Made by a program: the position numbers and the translations under genes. The notes under the pieces were generated by a model. It was not told the origin of the DNA and ran no database searches. It was given only the letters and a program-made list of their open reading frames with translations. This document shows positions 1 through 12,239 of a DNA stretch of 64,000 nucleotides, in pieces. The stretch is from contig OZ025783.1 of NCBI GenBank assembly GCA_964019425.1, forward strand, positions 186,001 to 250,000, given 5' to 3'. The number at the start of each line of letters is the position of its first letter. The first letter of the stretch is position 1. Source of the DNA: Flectonema sp. DT1601. Its lineage: Eukaryota > Euglenozoa > Diplonemea > Diplonemida > Diplonemidae.

Positions 1-3000
1 AGCGCAGCCTTATCGACTTGTGGTACTTCATCTTCACTAACTGGTTCTGTAGTCTGTTCTTTTGGTTTGTCTTCATCTGTTACTAAGAATCGCTTAGCTA
101 CAGCTGTGAGAGCTTCATCTTGCCATGAGTGAAACCAATCAATCTTTGTAGTAGTCGCAAGAGATGGAAAATGTCTACACCAAGTTGCGAGTTGACTACC
201 AACAGGAGAGAAGCATAGAATACTGTGAAGGTTCGTCTGAACTCTTGATATAAAGAAATCCATACACACATCTCTATTATTAAAATCTGGATGATGTCTT
301 TGACGAAGCTCTGGTACCATAGCGTTAGTCAAGTCATCAATAGTGTCAGGATCAAACAAGTCAGGTATGAAACCAGAATTTAATAAATCATTCAACACAA
401 CAAGTTGATCAGAGTGTACTATTTGTGTATCAGTAATGATGAATGCTCTTTTTTGATTCTTTCTTCCACACTTTAAGTATAATTCTCCAATGTCAGATCT
501 AAAATCAACTCCTGAATAATTCGCAGTTAACTGAATAGTTGATATCTCACAGTCATTTATAAATGCGGAAAGCTTACTCAGCGACCGTTTACCAGAACCA
601 CCAACACCAATTAGGAGGGCGTTTCCTTTTGGTCGAGAAAGTATGCGACAAATTTTAATTGTATGTTGCATTGCTTGGTTAAATAGTACTAATTGCATTG
701 GTGATCTTGTTACAGTGTTGTTGTATTCCGACAGCTTCTCTTCAAGGAATATTTGAAGTTGTGAGAATGACTCAACAGAATCATAAATATCGAACTCTCC
801 ATTATGTTGACCAAATGGAGCCCACATGTTTGGTTCTTTTAATATGTCTTCAACAACAAGCATGTCACTGAAATGTTTTGCGATGATTTGAGTTGATAAA
901 GCATCATATTCACTGCTGTCTTGATCATCAACCATTCTATCTCTAAATGTTCTCTCACACTCATGTCTCCATAGTCGTAGAACAGCTGCAGCATCACCAT
1001 CATGTAATCCCTTGACTGTACAGTTCATTCCTTCAATTATATTTATAAATTCTCTTAAATTCCATCGGTAATGAAACTTTGTCGCAGTTGGTAAGAAATG
1101 TTCTCTAACAGCTTGGTGTAACTCTACAGTAGCTGATGCGATGTTTGGAATGAGTGCTACGGTGTCTCTTGACCAACCTTTCCAATGTCCTGATAAGACA
1201 GATGACAATATGAGTTCAAGATCATCTTGTGTTGGAAGTTCAATAGCCATGACTGTAAACCATCTTGTGAATCTATCCAATACAGTGAATGTACCTGCTT
1301 TATGATTCATTGAAGCGAAGAATTGAATATCAGTAATATGTTTCTCAACCCCAGGGTTGTTTCTATCCAACCAAAACTGATAATCTAAATACTGTCGTAG
1401 TAGAGCTATTGGTTCTTGAGTGCCGTATTGATCAGGTCGTGGCATGTTCAAGTCTTCAATAAAAAATACCATCTTCTTTCTTCCTGGTGGATGCCAAATA
1501 CGTCCTCCTCTTTCAAGTTTACTTTCCATTACATGTTGAAGAGTCTTAGCGCTGGTTTCAGCGTTTAGGCTGATCATTTGTGACATCCATTGTTGTGGAT
1601 TTAGTTTTTTAAGCATTGAGTTAACAATTAAACTCTTACCAGTACCAACCTTACCAACGACAAGTACTGGATGATGGTTCATTAATAATAAGTCCATAAT
1701 ATAAGTATACTTAACCGTGTCTGCTGTGTTTACGAGTGTGCTTGAGACAGGACTGTCGTTGTTGTGTCTGTATGGAGGTACTAATTCAGCCCAGGGTCTA
1801 AATTCATCACCAGTCTCTGGTGAGATGTAAAAATCATAAATTTGATGTTTATCTTCACAAATTCTAACTTTTGCCTGCATCTCTTTAGTCCACCATTTAC
1901 TAAAAGCAGCCTTGTAGTCTAAACGACCTTCTGAAGGTAAAGCACTTCCGAATGACCACACCGTCGCGAATGTAAAATAACGTTCGTAGACTTCCTGAGG
2001 TGTTGATGATGGCAAATGAGCGAGTAGCGCATCTAACAATCTACAAAGTGATTGAATTATGCTTGTTTCTACAACAGGGATCACTGTTGAGTAAGCTTTC
2101 TTAAGCTGATCAAAAACTGGGTGTAAATAATAATCGAAGTAAGTGTCAAGAGCATTACGTCTCTTCTCATCATTTAGTGATAACAGCCAACGGTCTTTAA
2201 AAGGAGCCCAACCAATATCGGTGTCGTTGATGTATAGAATTCCAGCACGTGAAACTGTAGCTGGAGAAGCAGAGTGTAATTGACTGACCTCAAAAACCAT
2301 TTTCATTGAAGATGCTAATGAAATTCGATCATTATTTGCGAGAGTAAGAATCTTATTATCATCCATGACTGTGTTCATCGATTCAATCCAACCTGCGTCA
2401 ATAATTCCGTCTAATACAATCCACTTCCAACACTTACTAGTCTTACTTAGCATATTGTATTCTTTAAATATATGAGCCAAGTGACCTTCTTTCCATTCCT
2501 TTGTTTGATCACTAAGACATCCATACATTTCATCAGCAGTGATTGCCTTTGGGTTTATGCAACGAAACTTTACTGGGATTGCTGAACTTTCTTTTAGGGT
2601 ATTTCGAACTTCAGTTTTTCCACATCCAGCAGGTCCAAGTATAAAAACACTGTGTCTTACTGATAGTAGCTCATCGTATTGTAAACACTTTTCAATAAAG
2701 ATGTCTTGATCACCTTTCATTAGTTGAAGTCTCGTACATGTTTCAGATAGTCTTCGGCGAAGTTGCGCATCAGCTTTTCTCGCAACTGTCACATTAGGGA
2801 ACAATGCTCTCAGTAAACCCATGAAGACATAAATATCATCTCTGGAAAGCTTCGCGAGGTTAGAATCTCGCAATGCACGGAGTAAGACATGTTTTTCATT
2901 CATGTCTGGTTCTAATCTTCTAAGATTTCCAGCTGTTAGTAGTACACTCTTCACTGCACGAAGTCCCCAATCGTAGTGTAGTTGTTCTGATAAGAGTTCT

Positions 3001-6000
3001 TTGTTTAGTTTGTATAATTGAACGAATTTCAACGCCAAATCTTTAGCATCAACGAATCCTTCAGCTGCCAATAAGATTTCACTAATATTACGAATGTCTG
3101 GGACAACCATCGCACAAGGTCTGAATAGAGATTTTATATTTTCAGGGAGTTCAGTTCTTCCAGCATAACCAGGGTTCATAGTGATGAAAATACCACAAGT
3201 TGGGTTTAGAGAGATGGTTTCTTCATTTGCGAATCTAAATTGTTTTTTTTGAGTTCGGATACCATATAGAACAGATGAGACTTGTGTTGCGACAACTGAC
3301 AATACTTCAATTGATATTCTGTTGAACTCATCAAAACATCCCCAACAACCAGACATTGCTAGTCCTTTAAAAATTCTTCCCAATCCAAAATAATCCATTT
3401 GATCACTGCAATTAAAGACGTAACACGCAACTCCTAAGTTTCTAGCGAGATCTTTTGTAGTTTCTGTCTTACCTGTTCCAGCTGGTCCGGCTGGTGCTCC
3501 ACCCTGAACTAGTTTAAGAGCCTGAGTTAATGTAATGTAACAACGATCTGTAAGTTTTGTTACTACTAAACATCCACAGAGACCAATGTACTCATATCCG
3601 TGACTGAATTCACTGTCACAGATCTTTATAACAACACCCGGGTTTTGTGTGTCTTCCCAAGTGTATCGTAGTTGAGATTGCCATTTAAAGTGCGTTTCAT
3701 TCTCAGCTTTTTCCTCAATTAAGTTCTGTATAACATCCCTGTTGTGAACATCAATCGTAATCAAGTGTACTAACATAGCTCTGTCTGTTGGTGACAGAGT
3801 CCCAAGAACTAATTTAATTTCACTGCTGAGTTGCTTTTGTTGTGATCGCAAGTGGTCTCTCATAGCTGATTCATTTCCGTCTTCCAACTGTGCGAATGCT
3901 GTGCTAGTTTCCCAAGTGAATTGTGTTCTTGATGTGACGATTACTGCCTGACAACAGTGATTGAATATCCATGTTGGTCTTGGATTCTCCATGTATGTGG
4001 TATTAGCATCATCAATGCGTTGTTTTATTGTTTTCCGCATGCTGTCAATACACCCGCCCAGCCATTCTTCAACTGCTCCAACACAATTGTATTGAAAATA
4101 CTGAGGAATGGTTACCTCTTCTCCTTGAATTGAAGTGAATCCCATTATTGTGTTTCGTTTGTCTTCTTCTTTGAAGAATTCAAAAGTCTCAACAGCATCG
4201 ACTAACTTACTCATATGAACCATTACTTCTGAAGGAGTAGAACCTCTTGAGAGGATATCAACCAAGTCAGCATCCGCTAAGAAAAAAAACCTCGGAAACA
4301 ATCTTTTCTTTGCTTCTAAATAGTCTGCAAGAGATTTCTCACATTGTTTTAAGATGTCGGAAATTGATGTTAAGATTGCTTCGATTCCATCGCCTCGATT
4401 CATTGCTTTTTGAACGAAATCAGTACAGCAAACCTGAATGACATTCGAACATTTATTAACGTGATCCATCAGTTCTCTGTATGTAGAATCAGCTCCTTCG
4501 AATGTGAAAGAGTCTCTTGGTAGTGAGATTCTGATGTCTTCTGACTTAATAAAGATTGGATGTAGGTTAGCCCATCTTCTCTGAACATCAAGCCACACTT
4601 GAAGTGTGCTTTCAACAGTTGCTAATCTACCTATCCAACGGTTGAGAGGGTCTTGAAAATGTTCAACAAATCGATTTGATTGAATTTGATGCAACAAGTT
4701 CGAGTCCTGATCAAGGATATCTATTATATCATCTGGTGTTCCAAGTATCCAACAATGAAGTTCATCATCAAGACGATATTGAAATGCTAAACCTTCCCAT
4801 GAGAGTTGGATTTTATTGAGGTAGGTTTCTAGTTGAAGTTCTTTGTTGGCTTTTTCAACAATAATTTGAATTGCTTCCTGGTGGTTGTGAAGACCTTGAC
4901 TCATTAAGTCTCTGAGAGTACATGAAGGTGATCTGGGATCAATCTTCTTATTAGCACCAGTTTCTTTAAATAACATACTCCAATGACGTTCTCTGATGCT
5001 ATCCTCACGAAGATCTTGTGTAAGAGGAATCGATGACTCCATTTGTTTTATTTCTGCAGCAACTCCTTCAAAGCAACGCCATGACCTAACAGTCGATGAA
5101 GGAACTTTTAATTGTTTCATTAGTTTTCCTATTTCATCACTCAAATCATTGACGTCTACTTCAATAAAAGATAGTTGATACCAATAATCAAACAAAGCCC
5201 TGACATGACATATTAAGTCCCAGACTCCTTTACAGTTTCGAAGATTTGTTCTGCACTCTTTAAGTACTTTGAATTCTGCTTTTGCGAGGTCGAATAGCTC
5301 TTGTTCATCGTTTATACGAGAGGCTTCTTCTTCTTTTAAAGTAAGTTCTCGGTGCATTTCGTCAAGGTAGGCGTATGCTTCGTCAGTGTCTTCTAAGTAT
5401 TGAAAAGGTTTCTGTTGGTGGAATTCTTGTTGGAATATTATTAAGTTTTTTTGGAATGCAGTTGCCTGTTCATCAACTCTGTCAGCTTCTTGATCCTGAA
5501 TAGTCCCAACTTCTTCTCTTACTGTGAGGGATCGTTTGTAGCATTGTTGCCATGTGTCGGGTACTTCTCTTCGAAGTGTTTCTAACTCTTGCATTGTGTC
5601 TTCAGATATAGAAGCATTTCTCTTTAACATGTCTATCATCACACTAACAGGTTCAAACATGTGTTTAGCTGTTGCATTTAATCTCTTACAGTCTCTTACC
5701 CATTTCATTAATGATTTGAGACCTTCTTGATCTCCGTCAGTCACTTGACGTTCTAACTCTCCCTGAGCAGCAATTACAAAGTCTTGTAATGTTGTTAATT
5801 CTTCTTTAACTCTTGAGATGATGTGATTGATGTAGGTTTCTTTCCATTTTTGTGAAAGGTCTTTTAGTAGTAATTTGAGAGGCTTTGTATCGATCCATAG
5901 CCATGCACAACCTTGACCGTCGGGAAGAGTAGCAATTTCCTCTTGGACCTTACTATACCTGTTTTATTGTTGTTGTTATTGTTCTGTTAATATGTAGCAA

Positions 6001-9000
6001 AAAAAAAAAAAAAAAAAAAAAAATTCAATATCTATACCTTACAATAGCGCTCCTGTAATCTTCAATGGTGGCACCGCTAAAGAGATGTCGCTCTCGCTGC
6101 TTCTCATCAATGTGAGGAGCGTCACCATCAGTGGAATCGAGATCGTTATTTTGAATGTTTTCAGTACTTTGGTTTTTATTACATTCTTTCAAAAAAGCCG
6201 CGAACGCATCTTCCATTTCAGTCTCCCAAAGATATGAGTAATTCAAATACTGCTGTCTGAAAGCTTCTGTTTCTTCTACAGATGTGATAACTAATTTTGT
6301 TATTTTTTCACAAACTTCTTCACAAGAAGCGTCGTTTTGAACTGCAGAATAGAAATTTTCTTCAGAATCATCGAGTCGATTGAAAGACTTGCTTGCTTGT
6401 TTAATCTCACGAGCCCATTCATCAACAGCGTGATCCAACGATGAGTACGACCCTGAAATATTTGGTTGAAAAGTAGCAACTCCGTCAGTAAGGGTTAGCT
6501 TTACGTCGAGTAGTTTAAGTCCTGAATTAGCTGTGAGCCATTCACCGTCTAATTGGTCTCTCAAGTTTGAGAGAGATTTATGAATACATTCGATAACAAT
6601 CTTTTCAACAACGTTATTTAAGAATAGAATGTACTTACCCCATCTCTCACAAGATTCTGGATCAATTAGAGGAAGTGAAAGTGTTTCTTTTAAGTGATTC
6701 AAAGCTTTAAGAGTTTCAGAAACAAGCTCACTGACAGTCGAAGATACCGCAACAGCATTTAGTCTACGCTTTTCCTTATTCTGAGTGTACTTTATAGTAA
6801 AGTCTTGTAGTGACATTACTCTTGATTCTTTCGGGTCTAATGGTAGAAAAGTATCAAGCTGTAAGTGTTCATTAAGACTGGCTTCAATTTTTTGTCTATT
6901 GTCTTTTATTGTCTCCAATGTAAGATGAACTCGCTGAACTTGATGCGAAGCTTCAACAATGAAATCATTTGTTGATAATGATACCCAGGATATATCATGA
7001 ATTCCCTTTGATAAGATCTCGTCAAGAGCTCCAATTTCACCTTCTAATAGAGGACACTCAACGTCAAGTATTGTATTGTTAATGTTGTTGTATGTGCTGC
7101 AGATATCATCCAATCGGAGGATTTGTCTTCGTAAGGTGATTGCATCAATCTTTGATGCCGATGCCGGAACTTCAAAAAGATCTTCACAGTTGGCATTAAT
7201 CCCTTCTACGTAAGTTACTTCTCGTAGAAGACGTGAAAGCTCTCCGTCGAAACTGACTTGAAGTTTTCCTCCAATATTTCTGGTTATGAGACATAGTTGT
7301 AGTTTGTCTTGTGTTTCAGCGATTCCACCAACCCAAGTATTTGCTTGAGTGTTTATATACTGCTGAAACGTATTTGATAAAGTCTCACTGAGTTGAATTG
7401 TTGATTCCCATAAAGGTGTTGATTGAACACTTTTTGTAATAACTTCGTGAAGTTTTGCTAAGGGTTGGTCAATTCTATCTAACAACGCCTTAGCCCAAGA
7501 CACATCTGCAACAACTGGAGGCATGTTGTCATAAACATTATTACTGCGATCATAAGTTATTCTCGACCTCACAGGAAACATTGTCCCACCCTCACCAGTA
7601 GCTGTGGCGATTAGTTCCCTATTTTGAACATGATGGTCTTGAGTACGCCTAGCCTGAGCAATATGACTTTGGTATATTTGCTGTACGTTTAGTAAATCTG
7701 TTTCATAAGATTGGATAACTGCTACTTGTTTTGTTGCCCAAATCTGACTGATGGCTGGACGGTCAAGGAATATATCGAAAGTTTCAACAAGTCTGAATAT
7801 TATCGTTAGATTATTGCGGTTGTCGGCGAGGGCTTCATCCGCGCAGGCTGCGATCAAGCCTGACAGCTGGTGATCTAAATTTCTAATTTGAGTTCGAAAT
7901 TCAGAAAAAATCTCATCAAATCTCAAATCCTCGACATCCAGAAGATCAATATCTGTCGATTCTGAAAAGTTTCTATGAGCTTCCACAAAAGAATAGTAAA
8001 TACCATATGCGACTTGGCTAGACTCAGCACCAGCATTTCCTCCAATAATGACCTTTCCAGAGTCTGGACTGAGACGCTGAAAAACTACGAAGTTATCAAA
8101 AATATCAAGCAGATCGTGAACTCTTTCCAAGAAAGCATCAAGTCTGGCAAACAATGCTGAATTGTGAAACCTCCAAGGACCGACTGTCGATTCCTTTGCA
8201 ACTTTTGCTTTTTGAGCAAAATACATATTCTTGAAATGTGTGCATATGTGAAGACAAGATTTCAATCTCAAGATTGCCTCATCCGCATCGATTTGAAATA
8301 GTTCGTTGATGCTGAGAAACGATCGAGCGTTTGTTATAATGTCGTTACAGAATTCCTTAATGAAAACAACAATTCGATTTGCTGTGTTGTAATGCTTGCT
8401 ATGCTCCCACAACAGATAGACGTAGTGAAGATATTTTTCAAAGACATGTTCTTCAAGAACCGTGTCAAGAGAAACAGCATGAGGACCAACTAACATTCTG
8501 ATAGGACTTCTAGCTCCTTGTGAAGGAGGTTCTAAGTACTGAGAATTCGAAACAGCTTCGTTGGCGGCATATCGAAGATCGTTTTTTAACAATTGAAATG
8601 GCTTGCTATAACTTGAACCAGAATCACTCAGAATCTTTAAAATTCGAAGGACGTTATTTTCGTTTATTTGATCTTCAATTCCAAGCAGGTCGGATGCTTT
8701 TAATTTCCAAAACTGAATTTCATCTTTTGTACTCGGAATACCCTTAGTCCTTGGGTGATCAGTATTGAATAGACTGGCTGGACATATTGAGATCGCTTGT
8801 TTGATTTGACTTGTCCAAGATACAATCACTGATTCTAATTGGTAAGTTAGATCTTTGTCACGTTCTTTGCCCTTTTCTATGATTGGGACTGGAAGCTGAC
8901 ACTGTCCTTCTGCTAATCCTTGCGTCACCATAAGAAGTGATCGAAAACCAGAAATCTTATCCATCAGCTGTGGACGACTAACTGCTGGTATCGAACTGAC

Positions 9001-9414
9001 GTTTTGCTTTAAATTTAACAAAGCAGGATTGATGTGTGTTTCACTATACAACAATGACTGTAATGGTTTAGGGCAAAGCTCTCCAACCTCAATATGTCTG
9101 CCGATATTGTCTGAAGTAATTGCTTGCCCTTCCTTTTTCAGGAAATAAACAACTTTTCTATTACCAAAATCCTCAACAGGATCAACCGACAGCATCAATC
9201 CCATGTTATTAATAAATGCATACAGACACGTTAAGTCTTTACTTTCAACGTATTCTTTCAGGATGACTCCGGCGTTATCATCGTCTAATCGATCGACGTC
9301 TTTTTTCTTTAATAGTGATCCGAATGCGTTTACAACTCGTTGAATCATCCAACCAACCCTCCTGTCGTTTAACGCCATTCCATCTTGAGTTTCATTTCGA
9401 TCCTTTCTATCCAT
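1..9414 (-). CDS. Axonemal dynein heavy chain, outer-arm beta-like (3' end beyond window)
   Basis: Motor subunit of a ciliary dynein arm, using ATP to slide axonemal microtubules. Exon 1 is 9414..6038; an intron at 5959..6037 (donor GTATAG, acceptor ACAG) joins it to a second exon that stays open in one frame from 5958 to the window edge, about 3110 residues in all. Exon 1 holds the N-terminal tail. The linker region shows a WLDVQRRW segment near 4595. Four P-loops follow in order: GPAGTGKT (AAA1, about residue 1950, near 3488), GPAGCGKT (AAA2, near 2636), GKVGTGKS (AAA3, near 1655) and GVGGSGK (AAA4, near 608). AAA1 also has MNPGYAGRTELP and FRPCAMVVPD, which together with the linker sequence resemble the outer-arm beta class (DNAH9/11/17); class is an inference. 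The window ends after the FSPVG and IDWF motifs, just before the stalk. The start is the ATG at 9414; the open frame upstream has only a GTG. Confidence 0.97.
5959..6037 (-). other. Spliceosomal intron of the dynein heavy chain gene
   Basis: On the coding strand it starts GTATAG and ends AACAG. It contains a run of 25 T. Splicing restores the dynein frame (IVRYSKVQEE) and removes the stop that closes exon 1. It is the only intron in more than 9 kb of this gene. Confidence 0.85.
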
Positions 9415-9645
9415 TTTGTTTACGTGGCAGGAACTTGCCCGCACGTCCTGTTATGAAAAAGATTCCGTTTGTTGTCGTTGTCGTTGTCGTTGTCATTGTT
9501 GTTGTTCTTTTCATTAATCATCAAACAGTCCTCTCTCAACATGGAGTTGGTTTATCAAACTTGAAAAGATATTATAAGTTTTCACAAAAATGAAGTACAC
9601 GAAAAAAAAGAAAAATCAAATCAACGCAGGACAGAAGAAGTACTA

Positions 9646-9688
<43 letters not shown>

Positions 9689-11955
9689 AACGAAGGAAAG
9701 AAGAAAACTAATTGATATTTGCTGTTCCAAGTGTTCTCTCAGTAGCTAAATGTTTTTTCTCTCGATTTTTCAAAGCAATTGACTTACTAAGATTACTAGA
9801 TGGAAACAGCGACGGGGAGAAATAGAAACGGACTGAATGGAGTGAGAGAAATATTTATTAAGATATCGTCATAGAATCTGAGAAAAGAACTTTCTTCTTC
9901 TTCTTCTTTTATTTTTTTTTCCTAGTGATTTTGCCAGGGTTAGGAAAAACCACCCCTTCTTCTTTTCCTAAAAAAGAATTGGCCAACCTCACTTTTTACT
10001 TTTTACTTTTTTCTTTTTTACACACACTTTTGTTTTGTGCGTAACTGGTACAAAATCCTAATAAAGGAATAGGTTAGTTACGCTGACACGATTCTCTTTC
10101 TACCTCTTATTAACAATAGGTTTGTAGGTACACGAAAGAAAAAAATAAGAAAAAAAAAAGACGGGGGGACCATTCTTAGTTTTAAGAGAGTTCGCACAGA
10201 TTTAATATACAACAAATTTAGTGCTCTGAATATTATTAAAATTGAAATAGCTTGTTCTGAAAAAAAAGTGTTGCTCCTCTAATTCGGTGGAGATTTTTTG
10301 AAGTTAACAGTTTTTTTTTTTTTTTTTTTTTTTTTTTTCCCCTCCCCCAGCCCCACGGGGTACATCACAACCGTGAGACTCTCACAGGCGAGAAGAGACG
10401 TATGTTAACATGTTCAGTCTTCTTAGGTTCAAATCATAGTCGAAAATATCAAACCAATATAATCACCATCTAACCTGTTTTGAAAGGAAATATTTCTCTT
10501 TTTATTTTTTGTTTGCATCCATAGTAGATATCACTGGTCAAACAAGAGTCTTCTTTTGCAATAATACCGCACATAATAATTAAGTAAGGGGGAATTCGGT
10601 GGGAGGAGAGGAGCAGACAGAAAAAACGACTGATGTGAATGTGACAAAAAACAAAAAAAAAAAGGGGGAAAAGAAAATTATTTTTATATAGAGTAACACA
10701 ATCAACTGACTATGACTAAAGAAAAAAAAAAAAGAAAAGAAGAAAAAAAGTGGAAAGAAATCATCGTACACCCCTATTGCATTTCAATCAGGTCATACTA
10801 AGTTACCTTTTTTAGAACTTTCAGTTTTTCATTTGATAAACGTATTTTTTTTTTTTTTTTTTTGCACAAAAACATGATAAGTAATCAGCTTTATCATAAA
10901 ATCTAATACTACTTGTGATGATGAAATTAGTAGTTTTCTTTCTTTTTTTTTTTTTTTTTTGTTTGTTTGTTTTATTTTTTTTATAAGAAATTATAAAAAT
11001 AATTATAACCCACAAGTTTGTGAAATGTCAGATCTCAACACAAAAGTTTCCGAAGTAGACAAATTATTTTTTGCTGAGTGAGAAATAAGTCACACAATCC
11101 ACAGGGTGGTGCAAAAGCTGCCCAAAGACAACACCGTGAGGCGTGTGGCCACTGCACCATTGAATCAAACGAGAGTGAGGATGTAATTGCTTAATGTGTG
11201 CAGATCACTGTTTTGCTGAGCATCGCGAAAACCTTGCTAAGCCGACAACATCTATGTCCCATCAGGATGCTTTTTTCACAACACTTGCGGGTATTCCCTG
11301 CATCCACAACCACCATTAAGCATTACTTCGTGTGTTTTCGCATTTTTTCGGATTGCTTTCGGCCCATGTGTGAACTTTGGTGTATTTTCAACACACAACC
11401 CTTTTCTCTCTTGTCTATCTTTGCACAAAAAATGCAAAAAATCGGGGGTTGTTTTTGACCTCCCTTTTTTTTTTTGGGAATAATAATAAAACAAGCTGAA
11501 AACAGTGGGAACAACAACAATAAAAAGAAAAGAGCCCAGGCACTGCGACACCACACGGCGGGACTGCAACCGATTCTCGATTAAAAGTGGAAGCTTGTGT
11601 CGACGTATCTCACTGGAAGCTCACACAGTTTACTGCAGAAGATGAACAAAATAATTTTTTACCTTCACTTTTCGAAAAATAGTTGTGATGTTGTTCACAA
11701 AACTTTTTTTTTTTTTTGGTTGTCTACGGTTAATTGTTTAATCGAAAAGAAAACTTTTTTAAAGAGGTAAAAAAAATATCAAAAAAAAAAAAGAAACGCA
11801 CGAGGTAAGACTTTCGCTTTCCGCTTTTTGTTAAAAAAATGTGTCAAGAAAAGAAAAACCTAATACTGAGACTGAATTTAAAAGACAAAAAAAAGAAGAA
11901 AAAAAACATTCTACATGTACACGAATGCAGTGACTACCTTCTAAGGTTTTTTGAG

Positions 11956-11994
<39 letters not shown>

Positions 11995-12239
11995 AATTAC
12001 AACGAACCAAGCTAACAAAAACAATGATTCTGATGATGATTCTGCTCATATTCCAACTATTCACTTTTTTTTTTAAAATAAATATAATGTACAATTCATA
12101 GGTGTACAAGAAAAATGCAAAAAAAAAAAAGAAAAAAACAATAATATAAAAAACGCACGAATTCCTCTATCCAAATAAATGAGAAGGTGTTCTGAACCAG
12201 AATAAAAATCAACCGAAGGTATCACAATGCACTTCAAAT
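9415..12239. other. Gene-free AT-rich spacer between dynein and flippase genes
   Basis: I see no gene here. It holds long homopolymers (A run 9647..9684, T run about 10313..10338, A run 11961..11993), a TTGTCG-type trinucleotide stretch near 9475, and a dispersed repeat copy (9971..10136) found again at 51622..51776. Short open frames here are low-complexity translations of A/T runs. On the coding strand a TTTTTCATAACAG sequence about 30 bases before the dynein ATG looks like a splice acceptor, so the 5' leader of the dynein gene may be spliced. Confidence 0.6.
9971..10136. repeat. Dispersed intergenic repeat, copy 1
   Basis: Shares with 51622..51776 an ordered series of blocks: GGCCAAC-TCACTTTTTAC, then TTTTGTTT-TGTGC, GGTACAA-TC-TAATAAA-GAATA and TAGG-TTGTAGGTAC. 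The copies differ by substitutions and small gaps, so this is an old duplicated or transposed sequence. I see no coding capacity. Confidence 0.7.

Noticed and set aside
9415-9444. Dynein start ten codons upstream
   Set aside because: The first codon there is GTG. The first ATG is at 9414.
10340-10450. tRNA candidate with a GGTTCAAATC T-loop-like sequence
   Set aside because: No matching acceptor stem, D-arm or anticodon arm at the right distances. No other convincing tRNA was seen in any spacer.
10580-12109. Small frames rich in Lys or Phe in the dynein-flippase spacer
   Set aside because: They are translations of long A or T runs with no protein-like signal.
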